Below are positions 35,456 through 44,862 of a stretch of DNA of 64,000 nt, piece by piece. Source of the DNA: Neolewinella agarilytica (lineage in GTDB: Bacteria; Bacteroidota; Bacteroidia; Chitinophagales; Saprospiraceae); assembly GCF_900110645.1 (NCBI RefSeq), contig NZ_FOFB01000001.1, positions 372,001 through 436,000 on the forward strand. Reading direction: 5' to 3'. A model generated the notes under the pieces. The model was not told where the DNA came from, ran no database searches, and was given only the letters and a program-made list of their open reading frames with translations. A program made the translations under genes and the position numbers. Every line of letters starts with the position of its first letter. Position 1 is the first letter of the stretch.

Positions 35456-35872
35456 TCAAACGTTAGTGGTAGCAAATATCCGCCGCAGCCGGTATTTACC
35501 GGAAACGTGGGTGGCTGCGATGAGCAGGCCGCCCATAATGGCAATATTCTTCATAAAAAGAATGCTTTGCAGCCGGTACTCCGTGGAATCTGCCGGTTCT
35601 GTCCAGAAATCGTGTACGACAAAAGTGAGCGGAATCCAGTAAATCAGTAGCAAGACCGCACCTGTCCGCATCCGGTAGCCCAATAGTAGCGTAATGGCCC
35701 CCACCAGCAATAAGAATATGGCACCGTAAAGAAAAAAGTCCTGGTTCCAGGTCAACCCGTAAATGGTCATCGCTTCCTTATTCAATCTCTCATAGGCAAA
35801 GTAATCATATGCCTCAAAAAAGAAAATGAAGGAGAGAAGGATCCGGCCAAGGAGATCGAAGATGTCTTTCAT
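35456..35872 (-). CDS. DoxX-like membrane protein
   Basis: A 138-residue protein with four membrane segments: LLGRILLSFIFFFEAYDYF, LYGAIFLLLVGAITLLL, AVLLLIYWIPLTFVV and SILFMKNIAIMGGLLIAA. The R-I-x2-S-x-I-F start and the K-N-I-A-x-M-G-G-L-L motif of the last helix are typical of DoxX-type proteins. Function is unclear in this branch. A TACCTTCG -7 box ends 5 nt before the ATG. Confidence 0.85.
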   Translation of the reverse strand: MKDIFDLLGRILLSFIFFFEAYDYFAYERLNKEAMTIYGLTWNQDFFLYGAIFLLLVGAITLLLGYRMRTGAVLLLIYWIPLTFVVHDFWTEPADSTEYRLQSILFMKNIAIMGGLLIAATHVSGKYRLRRIFATTNV

Positions 35873-35877
35873 TGTGG

Positions 35878-35885
35878 CGAAGGTA
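35878..35885 (-). promoter_or_regulatory. -7 box of the DoxX-like gene
   Basis: TACCTTCG on the minus strand, identical to the murA box, 5 nt before the ATG. Confidence 0.55.
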
Positions 35886-35996
35886 CGACGGGGGAATCAG
35901 ACGATGAATTGATCGTCCGTAATGCGAAGCCATTTTCAGTTTGCCATAGCCCTGCTTATGGTATGCTTCCTCTCTAAATCTCTCCTCCTAAACCCT

Positions 35997-36004
35997 TACC
36001 TTTG
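35997..36004 (+). promoter_or_regulatory. -7 box of the aldehyde dehydrogenase gene
   Basis: TACCTTTG, a perfect match; 25 nt separate it from the ATG, so this transcript would carry a ~20-nt leader. Confidence 0.65.
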
Positions 36005-36029
36005 CGCCCTCTAACCAACCACCACGATC

Positions 36030-37559
36030 ATGAACTTGGATTTCCTTCAGGAACTAGGCCTCAAAGCTGACAACGACGGCACCAGCACCGGCCAAACCAG
36101 CCACCACAATTCTGCAGAGCACATTGCTTCTTACAGCCCCGTTGACGGTAAGCTGATTGGCAAAGCAAGCGTTACGACTAAAGATCAGTACGAAGCGGTC
36201 ATTCAGACGGCTCAGACCGCCTTCAAACACTGGCGCACGGTACCGGCTCCTCAGCGGGGGGAAATCGTTCGTCAATATGGTGATGCACTACGCCAACACA
36301 AGGATGCTCTTGGCCGCCTGGTTTCCTACGAAATGGGCAAAAGCCTGCAGGAAGGTTGGGGTGAAGTACAGGAAATGATTGACATCTGCGACTTTGCCGT
36401 AGGCCTGAGCCGCCAGCTGTACGGTCTGACGATGCATTCCGAACGTCCTATGCACCGCATGTATGAGCAGTGGCACCCGCTGGGCATTGTTGGTATCATT
36501 TCTGCCTTCAACTTCCCCGTTGCCGTATGGAGCTGGAACAGCATGATTGCCCTGGTTTGTGGCGACGTGACCGTTTGGAAGCCTTCCGAAAAAGCCCCCA
36601 TGTGTGGCATTGCCTGCCAGAACATCTGGGCGAAGGTGGCTAAAGACAACGACCTGCCCGAAGGCATTAGCAGCCTCGTGAATGGCGATTACAAAATCGG
36701 CGAATACATGACCAAAGACGGCCGGGTTCCGCTGGTCTCTGCCACCGGCTCTACCCGAATGGGTAAGATCGTAGCACAGACTGTTGGCGCACGCCTCGGA
36801 AAGTCTCTTCTCGAATTGGGCGGTAATAACGCAATCATCATCACGGAGACGGCGGATATGGACCTCGTCCTGACCGGCGCGCTCTTCGGCGCCGTAGGTA
36901 CTTGTGGTCAGCGTTGTACTTCCACCCGCCGCCTCATTGTTCACGAAAGCCGCTACAACGAAGTTCGCGACAAACTCAAGGCTGCCTACGGTCAGCTTCG
37001 CATTGGAGATCCGCTGGACACCAACAATCACGTGGGCCCGCTGATCGATAAAGACAGTGTCAATACTTACCTCAAAGCCATTGAAAGCATTAAGGCCGAA
37101 GGCGGCAAAACGGTCGTCGATGGTGGTGTATTGGAAGGCCCCGGTTACGAGAGTGGCTGCTACGTAAAGCCCTGCTTCTTCGAAGTAAAGGCTGACAGCA
37201 AAATGGCTCAGCACGAAACCTTCGCTCCCATTCTGTACATCATGCCTTACTCTACACTGGAGGAAGCCATCGAGATCCAGAACAGTGTGCCCCAGGGGCT
37301 CAGCTCTGCGATCATGACGACCAACATGCGGGAGAGCGAACTCTTCCTCAGCACGGCTGGCTCTGACTGCGGAATTGCCAATGTTAACATCGGCACTTCC
37401 GGTGCCGAGATTGGCGGTGCCTTCGGTGGTGAAAAGGAAACTGGTGGTGGCCGCGAGTCCGGCTCCGATAGCTGGAAGGCTTACATGCGCCGGCAGACGA
37501 ATACCATCAACTACTCAACGACCCTGCCATTGGCGCAGGGGATTAAGTTTGATTTGTAG
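36030..37559 (+). CDS. Aldehyde dehydrogenase, ALDH7 (aminoadipate semialdehyde) type
   Basis: 509 residues. NAD-dependent oxidation of an aldehyde to the acid, cytosolic. Motifs: GIISAFNFPVAVWSWNS (cofactor site), ELGGNNAIII (catalytic Glu) and GTCGQRCTSTRRL with the catalytic Cys. The ELGGNN and QRCTSTRR forms are typical of the ALDH7/alpha-aminoadipic semialdehyde group, pointing to lysine breakdown. No lysine-degradation neighbours are present, so the substrate is inferred. The TGCAACC-type word array starts at its stop codon. Confidence 0.93.
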   Translation: MNLDFLQELGLKADNDGTSTGQTSHHNSAEHIASYSPVDGKLIGKASVTTKDQYEAVIQTAQTAFKHWRTVPAPQRGEIVRQYGDALRQHKDALGRLVSYEMGKSLQEGWGEVQEMIDICDFAVGLSRQLYGLTMHSERPMHRMYEQWHPLGIVGIISAFNFPVAVWSWNSMIALVCGDVTVWKPSEKAPMCGIACQNIWAKVAKDNDLPEGISSLVNGDYKIGEYMTKDGRVPLVSATGSTRMGKIVAQTVGARLGKSLLELGGNNAIIITETADMDLVLTGALFGAVGTCGQRCTSTRRLIVHESRYNEVRDKLKAAYGQLRIGDPLDTNNHVGPLIDKDSVNTYLKAIESIKAEGGKTVVDGGVLEGPGYESGCYVKPCFFEVKADSKMAQHETFAPILYIMPYSTLEEAIEIQNSVPQGLSSAIMTTNMRESELFLSTAGSDCGIANVNIGTSGAEIGGAFGGEKETGGGRESGSDSWKAYMRRQTNTINYSTTLPLAQGIKFDL

Positions 37560-37727
37560 CAGGTTGCAGGGTGCAGGGTGCAGGTTGCAGGTTGCAAAAT
37601 TTACGGGTTGTAGTGCTACAAAGGCATTACAACCCGTCTTTTTTTTGCTTAACTCTCCTCAAATAAAACAATGCTCAAAAGGTGAGTAACAGTGGCAACC
37701 TGCGAACTCGCAACCTCCCACCTGCCC
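37559..37727. repeat. Mirror word-array element, TGCAACC type, split
   Basis: The left arm (37559-37597) has AGGTTGCAGGGTGC words directly after the dehydrogenase stop. The right arm (about 37695-37727) has GGCAACCTGCGAACTCGCAACC. An intrinsic terminator sits between them. Same word group as 19456-19590. Confidence 0.75.
37603..37646 (+). terminator. Intrinsic terminator
   Basis: ACGGGTTGTA...TACAACCCGT, a perfect 10-bp stem with a 15-nt loop, then C and eight T residues on the plus strand. It ends the aldehyde dehydrogenase transcript. Confidence 0.92.
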
Positions 37728-37732
37728 CCCCT

Positions 37733-37775
37733 AAAAAAAACTGCCCCGGTCATCGTAGAAACGACGCCGGGACAG
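37733..37775 (-). terminator. Intrinsic terminator, minus strand, without an upstream gene
   Basis: On the minus strand CTGTCCCGGCGTCG pairs with CGATGACCGGGGCAG (14 bp, one bulged A, loop TTTCTA) and is followed by eight T residues. The nearest minus-strand gene to its right is several kilobases away, so it should end a short RNA. Confidence 0.85.
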
Positions 37776-37873
37776 TCCACACACTATGAGAACACCCATT
37801 AAGTCTTGAAGCGGCGGGCACGTTAAACCGGAGTAGCTCCGTGCGTTCCCGCTTTCGTTAGTATAGACGCTTA
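37733..37873 (-). ncRNA. Candidate structured small RNA
   Basis: About 140 nt upstream of the minus-strand terminator. It contains a nested stem at 37814-37852 (GCGGGCACG with CGTG/CCCGC, inner CGGAG/CTCCG) and no coding frame. TACTTTTC at 37880-37887 on the minus strand is a near -7 box that would start the RNA at about 37873. I do not recognise a known RNA class. Boundaries are inferred. Confidence 0.35.
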
Positions 37874-38558
37874 AAACGCGAAAAGTATGCGTCGCAGAAC
37901 GTTAAAGAAAGTTAAAAGGAGCTGAAAGCCCCGTAAACATTAGGCCTGCGAAAAAAGACTTTCACTTAATTGACGTGGAGGTGACAGTCGATAAAGGACA
38001 ATCTGCTGCGTAAGCGAGCGCAGAGCCTACCTCTGAATCTGTATAAGACCTGGCTAATTGGGGAGTCATTCAATTGGAGAGATTAGATATTCAGAAACGT
38101 TGAGCACTTTATTCTTAGCTCCACCCGCAAAATTGCTGGTGTTGTAGCTATTTGGCAATTTCCAGTCGCATTCTACTCTGCCATTACCAACGGCAATACT
38201 TCCCGATTTTTGCCAGAACCAATGGGCTAACGCCCGAAACTTCCGTTTTCCTGCAACACTGTCTTTTTCCAGCGAATCCATTCGAAGGTCATACTATACC
38301 ATATCCGCTTTTGGCCGATCACAAATCAGTGCTCAACGGACATCGGTAGTCAATCCGTGTACTGCCCTTAAAATTTGATAACAGGTCACATAGCTACAAA
38401 ACGTAGAGGCCGTTTCTCATTGAGGCCTCTTTCGGCTCAATTTTCATAACAAATGAGCAAATCAGCCACTGTCGGTTGCTTCCCGGTAAAGAAATGCACT
38501 ACTTAAGGTCCTCAAATCTCTTTACTCAAGCAATAGTAAATTCAATGCGACCTGTCTT
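37874..38558. other. Gene-poor region, about 680 nt
   Basis: No recognisable gene. An inverted pair GACGC...GCGTC lies at about 37866-37894. Two short overlapping frames on opposite strands at 38066-38349 show no family motif; they may be remnants of a lost gene. The last ~200 nt are AT-rich and lead into the DUF1800 gene. Confidence 0.5.
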
Positions 38559-40181
38559 ATGGTAAACATAACTACTGATCTGACCTTGCGGGGCCTCACT
38601 ACTTATAACGGTGAATGGACTACTACCCAGGCCAGTCACTTACTACGCCGAACAGGGTTTGGCTTACGCCCGGAAGAAGTGACTCAACTGACGGGTATGG
38701 ACATGGAAGCAGCGGTGGACTTACTATTAGAAGAACGCCCGCTCCCCTCTCAACCCATTAACTATAACTTCGAAGGTGACCCCAACGTAGGAATAGGGGA
38801 GTCATGGATTGGGAAGCCTCTGATTGCCGGAGTTAATGTAAATCAGTACCGCTTACAATCTTTACGGGCCTGGGTCTATGACAACATCCGTAAAGAACGA
38901 CTCTCGGTGAGAGAACGAATGTGCGAATTCTGGGTCAATCATTTCGGAATTGCAGGCGGTGGGCAGGCGCAGGTTCGCTATGACTTTCATATTCTATTGA
39001 AGGAGTTTGCGCTCGGCAACTTCAAAGAACTGATGAAGAGAGTTACCATTGATAAAGCCATGTTGGTGTTCCTTAATGGAAACCAAAGTTTTGCAGCTTC
39101 TCCCAATGAGAACTACGCACGTGAGTTACTTGAGCTTTTTACTGTTGGCAAAGGACCTCAAATTGCTCCGGGAGACTACAGCAATTACACCGAGCAGGAT
39201 GTGCGGGCGCTTGCACGGGCACTGACGGGATGGCAAACCAGGCAGTTGTTCAGTACTAACCCAATTCACTCCCCCGAAGCATATTTTGATCTTAGTCGAC
39301 ATGACATTTCGGATAAAGAATTGAGCTACCACTTCAATGGAGATGTGATCACTAATGGGGGTATTGATGAGTACAAGCACGTAATTGATCGAATTTTCGA
39401 ACAGTCAGCCGTTGCAAGGTTCATCTGCCGGAAACTATACCGGCATTTTGTCTACTACAAGATTTCTGACGTCGTAGAGACTGAAATTATTGAAGGTCTG
39501 GCCCAGATATTTGAAGAGAACAACTTTGAGATCAGACCCGTATTACGCGCTCTGTTCACCTCTGACCATTTCTACTCTACTGATTATTTGGGGCCAATGA
39601 TCAAAAATCCTTTACAAATGGTGGCGGGAACCATGAGGACTTTTAATCATGACCATCAATTTGAAGCCTTACAAACAGATCAGAAGCGACGACTCTTCAT
39701 CTACTACTATTACCGGGCAGCCGTAATGGATATGGATTACTTCAACCCGCCTTCCGTAGCAGGTTGGGAAGCGTACTACCAACAACCTGGTTTTTACCGC
39801 ATCTGGATTAATAGTAGCACCCTGCAGGAACGAACTCGTTTTACCCAGACTATGACAAGTCTGAACGGAGTAGGCATAGGAGAAGGTGGCTTTGGTTATT
39901 ACGATTACCTAGAGTGGATAGAGCAGATTGAAGAATCTACTAATCCGGACCAACTGATAAAGGGGATATCGGATATCCTATTACCCATACCACTTTCAGA
40001 CGAACAGCGGGTCATTCTTAAAGAGGCTCTCATTCCTGGGCTACCAGACTTTGAATGGACCGTTGAATACGGGAACTATTTAGCTAACCCTAATAACGGG
40101 GATGTTAAAAACAGTGTAGCGGCCAAGCTTCGCAATTTGTTTAGAGCCTTTTTCGGCCTGGCAGAATTTCAATTAGTTTAA
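38559..40181 (+). CDS. DUF1800 family protein
   Basis: 540 residues with DUF1800 motifs: ASHLLRRTGFGLRPEEV at the start, RERMCEFWVNHFGI, NENYARELLELFTVG and DVRALARALTGWQ. These proteins are almost always encoded with a DUF1501 protein, as here (48 nt downstream, same strand). The function is unknown; an exported redox or polymer-related role has been suggested. No signal peptide is visible at this start, which is unusual if the partner is exported. Confidence 0.93.
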   Translation: MVNITTDLTLRGLTTYNGEWTTTQASHLLRRTGFGLRPEEVTQLTGMDMEAAVDLLLEERPLPSQPINYNFEGDPNVGIGESWIGKPLIAGVNVNQYRLQSLRAWVYDNIRKERLSVRERMCEFWVNHFGIAGGGQAQVRYDFHILLKEFALGNFKELMKRVTIDKAMLVFLNGNQSFAASPNENYARELLELFTVGKGPQIAPGDYSNYTEQDVRALARALTGWQTRQLFSTNPIHSPEAYFDLSRHDISDKELSYHFNGDVITNGGIDEYKHVIDRIFEQSAVARFICRKLYRHFVYYKISDVVETEIIEGLAQIFEENNFEIRPVLRALFTSDHFYSTDYLGPMIKNPLQMVAGTMRTFNHDHQFEALQTDQKRRLFIYYYYRAAVMDMDYFNPPSVAGWEAYYQQPGFYRIWINSSTLQERTRFTQTMTSLNGVGIGEGGFGYYDYLEWIEQIEESTNPDQLIKGISDILLPIPLSDEQRVILKEALIPGLPDFEWTVEYGNYLANPNNGDVKNSVAAKLRNLFRAFFGLAEFQLV

Positions 40182-40229
40182 ACACAACGTATTCCAGGAG
40201 TAGGCTCCAGAATAGGCAAACAAACATCA

Positions 40230-41780
40230 ATGAATCGTCGCAATTTTCTTCGAACTGGCGCAGCTCTGGGTATTCCTGTTTTAGCGGGAGCCCCACTTAG
40301 TGCTTCTCTGACCAATGGATTACGTTCCTTAGTAAATCCGGATTCAGACCGTGTCCTGGTCCTCATCCAACTGAATGGAGGAAATGACGGGCTAAGTACC
40401 CTGGTACCCGTCAATCAATTTGACAAATTGATGCGGGTAAGAAGCAACCTGATGGTTCCCCAAAACCAACTCCTTGGCATTGATGGTGACCTGGCTTTTC
40501 ACCCGGCTGCCGTAGGAATGCAACGAATCTATCAGGATGGAAAGATGACCGCCATTCAGGGTGTTGCTTATCCTGACCAAAACAGATCCCATTTCCGGTC
40601 TACAGACATTTGGACGTCCGCATCCGACGCTAATGAACTGGTGACCAGTGGCTGGATCGGACGCAACTTTGAATATGACAATCCCGGATTTCCGGAAGGC
40701 TATCCTAACGAGGAAGCACCCCACCCATTTGCCATTGCCATGGGGAGTCAGGTTAGCCAAACCTGTCAGGGAATAGGCACCAATTTCAGTATGGCCGTTA
40801 CGGACCCGTTCAACCTACTGACTCTGGCAGGTGGAGGTAATGCTCCATTACCCGATAACTTTTACGGAGATGAATTAAGCTTTCTCAGAACCAGCATTGT
40901 ACAGGCCAACGCCTACGGAGACGTGGTTCAGCAAATAGCCGAACGGGGCCAAAGCACCGCGACTTACCCGGACACCAGATTCGCCCGTGAACTAAAAAAC
41001 GTTGCTCAACTCATTAGCGGAGGCTTGCAAACGAAGGTATACGTAGTTAGCCTTGGCGGCTTCGATACACACGCCAATCAAGTAGTCGGAGGCAACCCTG
41101 CCAATGGGATCTACAGCGATCTTTTAACCACATTAAGTGAAGGGCTTGCAGCCTTCCATCAGGATATTCGCGCGTTAGACCTTGAAAACCGGGTGTTATC
41201 CATGACTTTCTCTGAGTTTGGTCGCAGAATTCGGTCTAACCAAAGCATGGGCTCTGACCATGGTACGGCAGCGCCACTATTTCTCATGGGGGCCTGTGTT
41301 AAGGCGGGCATCCTTGGTAACAATGCAGAGATCGGAGACGCTGTAACCACCGACGAAGGAGTTGCCATGCAGTACGATTTCCGTGACATCTATGGTACTG
41401 TCTTCCAGGATTGGTTTGAGCTCGACCCCGAAAGAGTCCGAGAGCTTCTGTCACACGACTACGTTCACCTGCCGATACTGGGCGGCTGTGGCGCCACCAG
41501 TACGGAAGACAATAGCTCTCCGACAAACCTGGAAGTCCGATTATGGCCAAACCCTACAGCAAATAACGCTCAAATAAGGTTTGCAATTCCGGGCGGAGAG
41601 ACTGTCGACTTGAGTATCAGTACCTCCTCCGGCCGGTTGCTTAAAACTATCTTTAAAAGAAAGCTGGCAGCGGGGAATCATCAGTTCTCGTTGGATATCA
41701 GTAGCTATCCGGCGGGGGTGTATTTCGTTCGCCTGCAATCTGGTGCAACAGTGACAACGCAACGGATGGTTAAGCTCTAA
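40230..41780 (+). CDS. DUF1501 protein with Tat-like signal and T9SS sorting domain
   Basis: 516 residues. The N-terminus MNRRNFLRTGAALGIPVLAG matches a twin-arginine signal (RRNFL). The body has DUF1501/sulfatase-like marks: LVLIQLNGGNDGLSTLVP, SLGGFDTHANQ and FSEFGRRIRSNQSMGSDHGTAAP. The last ~75 residues are a T9SS type A domain (VRLWPNPTANNAQIRF ... SYPAGVYFVRLQ). This implies folded export by Tat, then outer-membrane passage by T9SS. Paired with the DUF1800 gene upstream. Confidence 0.93.
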   Translation: MNRRNFLRTGAALGIPVLAGAPLSASLTNGLRSLVNPDSDRVLVLIQLNGGNDGLSTLVPVNQFDKLMRVRSNLMVPQNQLLGIDGDLAFHPAAVGMQRIYQDGKMTAIQGVAYPDQNRSHFRSTDIWTSASDANELVTSGWIGRNFEYDNPGFPEGYPNEEAPHPFAIAMGSQVSQTCQGIGTNFSMAVTDPFNLLTLAGGGNAPLPDNFYGDELSFLRTSIVQANAYGDVVQQIAERGQSTATYPDTRFARELKNVAQLISGGLQTKVYVVSLGGFDTHANQVVGGNPANGIYSDLLTTLSEGLAAFHQDIRALDLENRVLSMTFSEFGRRIRSNQSMGSDHGTAAPLFLMGACVKAGILGNNAEIGDAVTTDEGVAMQYDFRDIYGTVFQDWFELDPERVRELLSHDYVHLPILGGCGATSTEDNSSPTNLEVRLWPNPTANNAQIRFAIPGGETVDLSISTSSGRLLKTIFKRKLAAGNHQFSLDISSYPAGVYFVRLQSGATVTTQRMVKL

Positions 41781-41890
41781 GACGCACAAAAATTGCGGTA
41801 AGCTTAAGGAAGGAGCACCTTTCCTGAAGGTTTGATCCCATGATGGATTTTATTTGGGGCATCATTTCCCATCCTTCAGGTTCAGACCCG

Positions 41891-41898
41891 TATCTTGG
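41891..41898 (+). promoter_or_regulatory. -7 box of dnaG
   Basis: TATCTTGG, 7 nt before the ATG at 41906. Confidence 0.5.
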
Positions 41899-41905
41899 GC
41901 CGAGC

Positions 41906-44056
41906 ATGATTACCGACGAAAGCATTCAATTGGTCAAAGACACCGCCCGCATCGAAGATGTGGTGGGTGACTACGTGAACCTAAAGCGACGGGGACAAAA
42001 CATGCTGGGCTTATGCCCCTTTCATAATGAGAAGACCCCAAGCTTCAACGTTAACCCTGCCCGTAACATTTACAAGTGCTTTGGCTGCGGGGAGGGAGGT
42101 GATCCGATCAAGTTTTTGATGACCCTGGAGCAACTCTCCTACCCCGACGCCATCCGTAAAATTGCCGCCCGCTACAACATTAAGCTGGAGGAAAAAGAAG
42201 TAAGTCAGGAAGTTCGGGAAGAACGGCAGGAGAAGGAAGCCCTTATTCTGGTCAATGAATTTGCGCAGCAATGGTTCGCAGACCAGCTGTACAACACGGA
42301 CGAGGGAAAGAGTATCGCCCTGAGCTATTTCAAAAGCCGCGGCTTCCGCCGCGAGGTTATGGATAAGTTTGGCCTCGGCTACGCCCCGAACGCCCGTAAC
42401 GGTCTGCTGAAAGCCGCCGTTGCGGCGGGCTACAAAGAAGAGCAACTCGACAAGCTTGGACTTACCCGGAATAAGAAAGACTTCTTCTGGGACCGGGTAA
42501 TGTTTACCATTCACAACCTGAGTGGTAAGCCAATTGCTTTTGCCGGGCGTATCCTGAAAAAGGACGTCAAAGCGCCGAAGTACGTCAACAGTCCGGAATC
42601 AGAAATTTACTACAAGTCAGAGGTGCTCTACGGCCTGCACCAGGCAAGGCAGTCGGTGCGAAAGCTCGATAACGTCTATATGGTGGAAGGGTACACCGAC
42701 GTGATCAGCCTGCACCAGAATGGCATCGAAAACGTAGTGGCTACATCGGGCACCAGCCTGACGCCGGGCCAGGCCCGGCTGGTGAAACGGCAGACCGAGA
42801 ACGTCACCTTGCTCTATGACGGGGATAAGGCCGGCATCAAGGCCGCGCTGCGTGGCGTGGACGTACTGCTGCTGGAGGGGCTCAACGTCCGGGTAGTCAT
42901 CCTGCCCGACGGCGAAGACCCTGACAGCTATATGCAGCAGGTGGGCACAACGGCCTTTCAGGAATTTCTGGAGAAAAAGCGGCGAGACTTCCTCTTTTTC
43001 AAAGCAGATCTTTTACTGGAAGAAGCCGGGGACGACGTGGCGGCGCGCAGCGACGCGATCCGGTCAAGCATCGCTACCCTTGCTCTGGTGGAAGACCCGC
43101 TGAAACGAGCGGGCTACCTACAGCAGTTCACCGGTCGGCTTGGGCTGGAGGAGAGCTTACTCGTCAACCTGGTCAACCAGGCCATCGCGGATCGTCGTGT
43201 GCAGGCCCAGAAAGAAATGGAGCGGGAGGAGCGCCGCCGGGAACGCAACGCCCGTGCGGAGCGGCAGCAGCTGCCGCCGGTTCGCCCACAGCGCCCGCCA
43301 ACTCCAACGGAGTCCACTCCTCCGCCGCCAAAAGCAGACCCAACGGACGACGAATGGGCCGGCCTCCAGGAACCTTCCTGGGACGGTATGGAAGAGCCCT
43401 CCTGGGGAGGAATGGACGTAGCTGAAATGCCACCGCCGGATTTACCGGATGTACTTCCAGAACGAGAAGAAGACACTGCTTCCGCTGGTGGAGACTTACT
43501 GATGTCCGGTCATTCTTATCTGGAACGAGACCTGGCCAAACTGCTCATCAATCATGGCAGTAAGATTTACGAGAAAGAAAAAAATCAGTCCATAGCCGCT
43601 TTTCTGACGGCAAACGTGGCTGACGTACTGAATGACTTTGACAACGATCGGTTTAAGAAACTGGTGGTGCTGGTAACCGACTACGTAGGCCAGCATAAAA
43701 ACGGACCTGCCCCCGAATGGTATCTCAACCATCCGGAAGAGTACGTTCGTATTCTGGCGCAGGAGTTCATGAAAACAGCGCACACCCTGAGCCCGAACTG
43801 GAAAGACAAATATGGTCTTCGCCTAAGTCAGAAGCCCCCCGAGGAGAATCATAAGCTGGCCGCTGAGATATTCCTGCGGATACTCCGCATGGCCAAGGTT
43901 GACCGGAAGCTACGGGAGAACACCCGCAAGATTGCAGATTTTCAACGGCAGGGAGACGAAGCGAACATCATACGGCATATTCGTTTGCAGGATAAACTCA
44001 ATCAGATAAAAAAGGAACTGGCAGCGGGTCTTGGCACGGTGGTGATCACGAAGTAG
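41906..44056 (+). CDS. dnaG: DNA primase
   Basis: 716 residues; synthesises RNA primers at the replication fork. Zinc-binding domain CPFHNEKTPSF ... YKCFGCGEGG; TOPRIM core with VEGYTDVISLHQNGI and LLYDGDKAG; the C-terminal ~200 residues would contact DnaB helicase. Between them (about residues 425-545) is a Pro/Glu/Trp-rich linker with a short tandem (EPSWDGM, EPSWGGM). ATG 41906 is chosen: homology starts at MITDESIQLVKDTARIEDVV and a -7 box lies just upstream; an ATG at 41840 would add 22 unrelated residues. Confidence 0.96.
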   Translation: MITDESIQLVKDTARIEDVVGDYVNLKRRGQNMLGLCPFHNEKTPSFNVNPARNIYKCFGCGEGGDPIKFLMTLEQLSYPDAIRKIAARYNIKLEEKEVSQEVREERQEKEALILVNEFAQQWFADQLYNTDEGKSIALSYFKSRGFRREVMDKFGLGYAPNARNGLLKAAVAAGYKEEQLDKLGLTRNKKDFFWDRVMFTIHNLSGKPIAFAGRILKKDVKAPKYVNSPESEIYYKSEVLYGLHQARQSVRKLDNVYMVEGYTDVISLHQNGIENVVATSGTSLTPGQARLVKRQTENVTLLYDGDKAGIKAALRGVDVLLLEGLNVRVVILPDGEDPDSYMQQVGTTAFQEFLEKKRRDFLFFKADLLLEEAGDDVAARSDAIRSSIATLALVEDPLKRAGYLQQFTGRLGLEESLLVNLVNQAIADRRVQAQKEMEREERRRERNARAERQQLPPVRPQRPPTPTESTPPPPKADPTDDEWAGLQEPSWDGMEEPSWGGMDVAEMPPPDLPDVLPEREEDTASAGGDLLMSGHSYLERDLAKLLINHGSKIYEKEKNQSIAAFLTANVADVLNDFDNDRFKKLVVLVTDYVGQHKNGPAPEWYLNHPEEYVRILAQEFMKTAHTLSPNWKDKYGLRLSQKPPEENHKLAAEIFLRILRMAKVDRKLRENTRKIADFQRQGDEANIIRHIRLQDKLNQIKKELAAGLGTVVITK

Positions 44057-44227
44057 CCCTCTACCCTGCATTCATCAACTTTCCATTGCATCCTGCGGCC
44101 CCGCGCCTGATGAACTGTCGATGTCCTGCTTCATCCAACGCACAGCGTCTCCTTCATTGCCAACAAAAATATTTCGGGCTAAACCACTACCTTGCCGCGA
44201 AGGTTAACACAATAGCTCCGGCCGGCA

Positions 44228-44270
44228 AAATGCAGCAGCGCCAAAAGGCCAACAAACCAAAAGACCAAGC
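44228..44270 (+). repeat. Half element, ACCAAAGA type
   Basis: CAAAATGCAGCAGCGCC followed by AAAAGGCC, AACAAACC, AAAAGACC words, ending at the nitroreductase ATG. It matches the right half of the 13641 element (CAAAATGCGGCAGCCC then ACCAAA words). No left half is present. Confidence 0.7.
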
Positions 44271-44831
44271 ATGCTTTCCCACATTAAGAATCGTCGCTCC
44301 GTATATACCCAGTTTTTCACGGATAAGCCCGTTGACAAAGCCATTATCAGTGCGCTCCTTGACGCGGCTAATCACGCCCCTAACCACAAGAAAACGGAAC
44401 CCTGGCGTTTTCGGGTGTATACTGGTGATGGAAAGAAGCAACTGCACCAGGAGGTCGTTTCTGTCTTTGAAACCTTGCGCGGCCCGGATACCTGGAGTGA
44501 AAAACTGGAGAAAAAGTTTAGCGGTTTCTTTACCAAAGCACCAGTAGTAATCGCCATTTTCCTCCACCGGGACCCGGCGGAGTCTTTACCCGAGTGGGAA
44601 GAGGTCGCTGCGGTTGGCTGCGCCGTTGAAAACCTCTGGACCAGCCTCGACTCCTACAACCTTGGCGGTTATTGGTCAAGCCCCACCTTCCTGTGTGACA
44701 GCTACGGGCAATGGCCTTCTGCCGCCGATAACGAAAAATGCCTTGGCCTCTTCTACCTGGGCTACCATGAAGCTCCCGAACTACCACGGCAGCGCGGAGA
44801 CTGGGAGGAGAAGGTTACCTGGATCGAGTAA
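44271..44831 (+). CDS. Nitroreductase family protein
   Basis: 186 residues, FMN-binding fold. NRRSVYTQFFTDKPVD (the R-R-S motif), DAANHAPNHKKTEPWRFRV and AVGCAVENLWTSLDSYNLGGYW (the A-V-x-N-x-x-L helix) are typical of the small Bacteroidota nitroreductases. They reduce nitro compounds or other acceptors with NAD(P)H; the true substrate is unknown. A half word-array element runs directly up to the ATG. Confidence 0.9.
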   Translation: MLSHIKNRRSVYTQFFTDKPVDKAIISALLDAANHAPNHKKTEPWRFRVYTGDGKKQLHQEVVSVFETLRGPDTWSEKLEKKFSGFFTKAPVVIAIFLHRDPAESLPEWEEVAAVGCAVENLWTSLDSYNLGGYWSSPTFLCDSYGQWPSAADNEKCLGLFYLGYHEAPELPRQRGDWEEKVTWIE

Positions 44832-44862
44832 GCATTAAACGACAGCCCTCAATTCCAGCCTC

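Noticed and set aside
36288-37214. A 308-codon frame antisense to the aldehyde dehydrogenase
   Set aside because: Shadow of a strongly supported gene with all catalytic motifs on the other strand.
37866-37894. ECF-sigma promoter in the gene-poor gap
   Set aside because: GCGTC and AAC elements are present, but the distance between them is too large and no gene follows in the right direction.
38066-38349. Two short opposite-strand frames as genes
   Set aside because: They overlap each other and have no signal peptide, domain or homology pattern I recognise; at best remnants.
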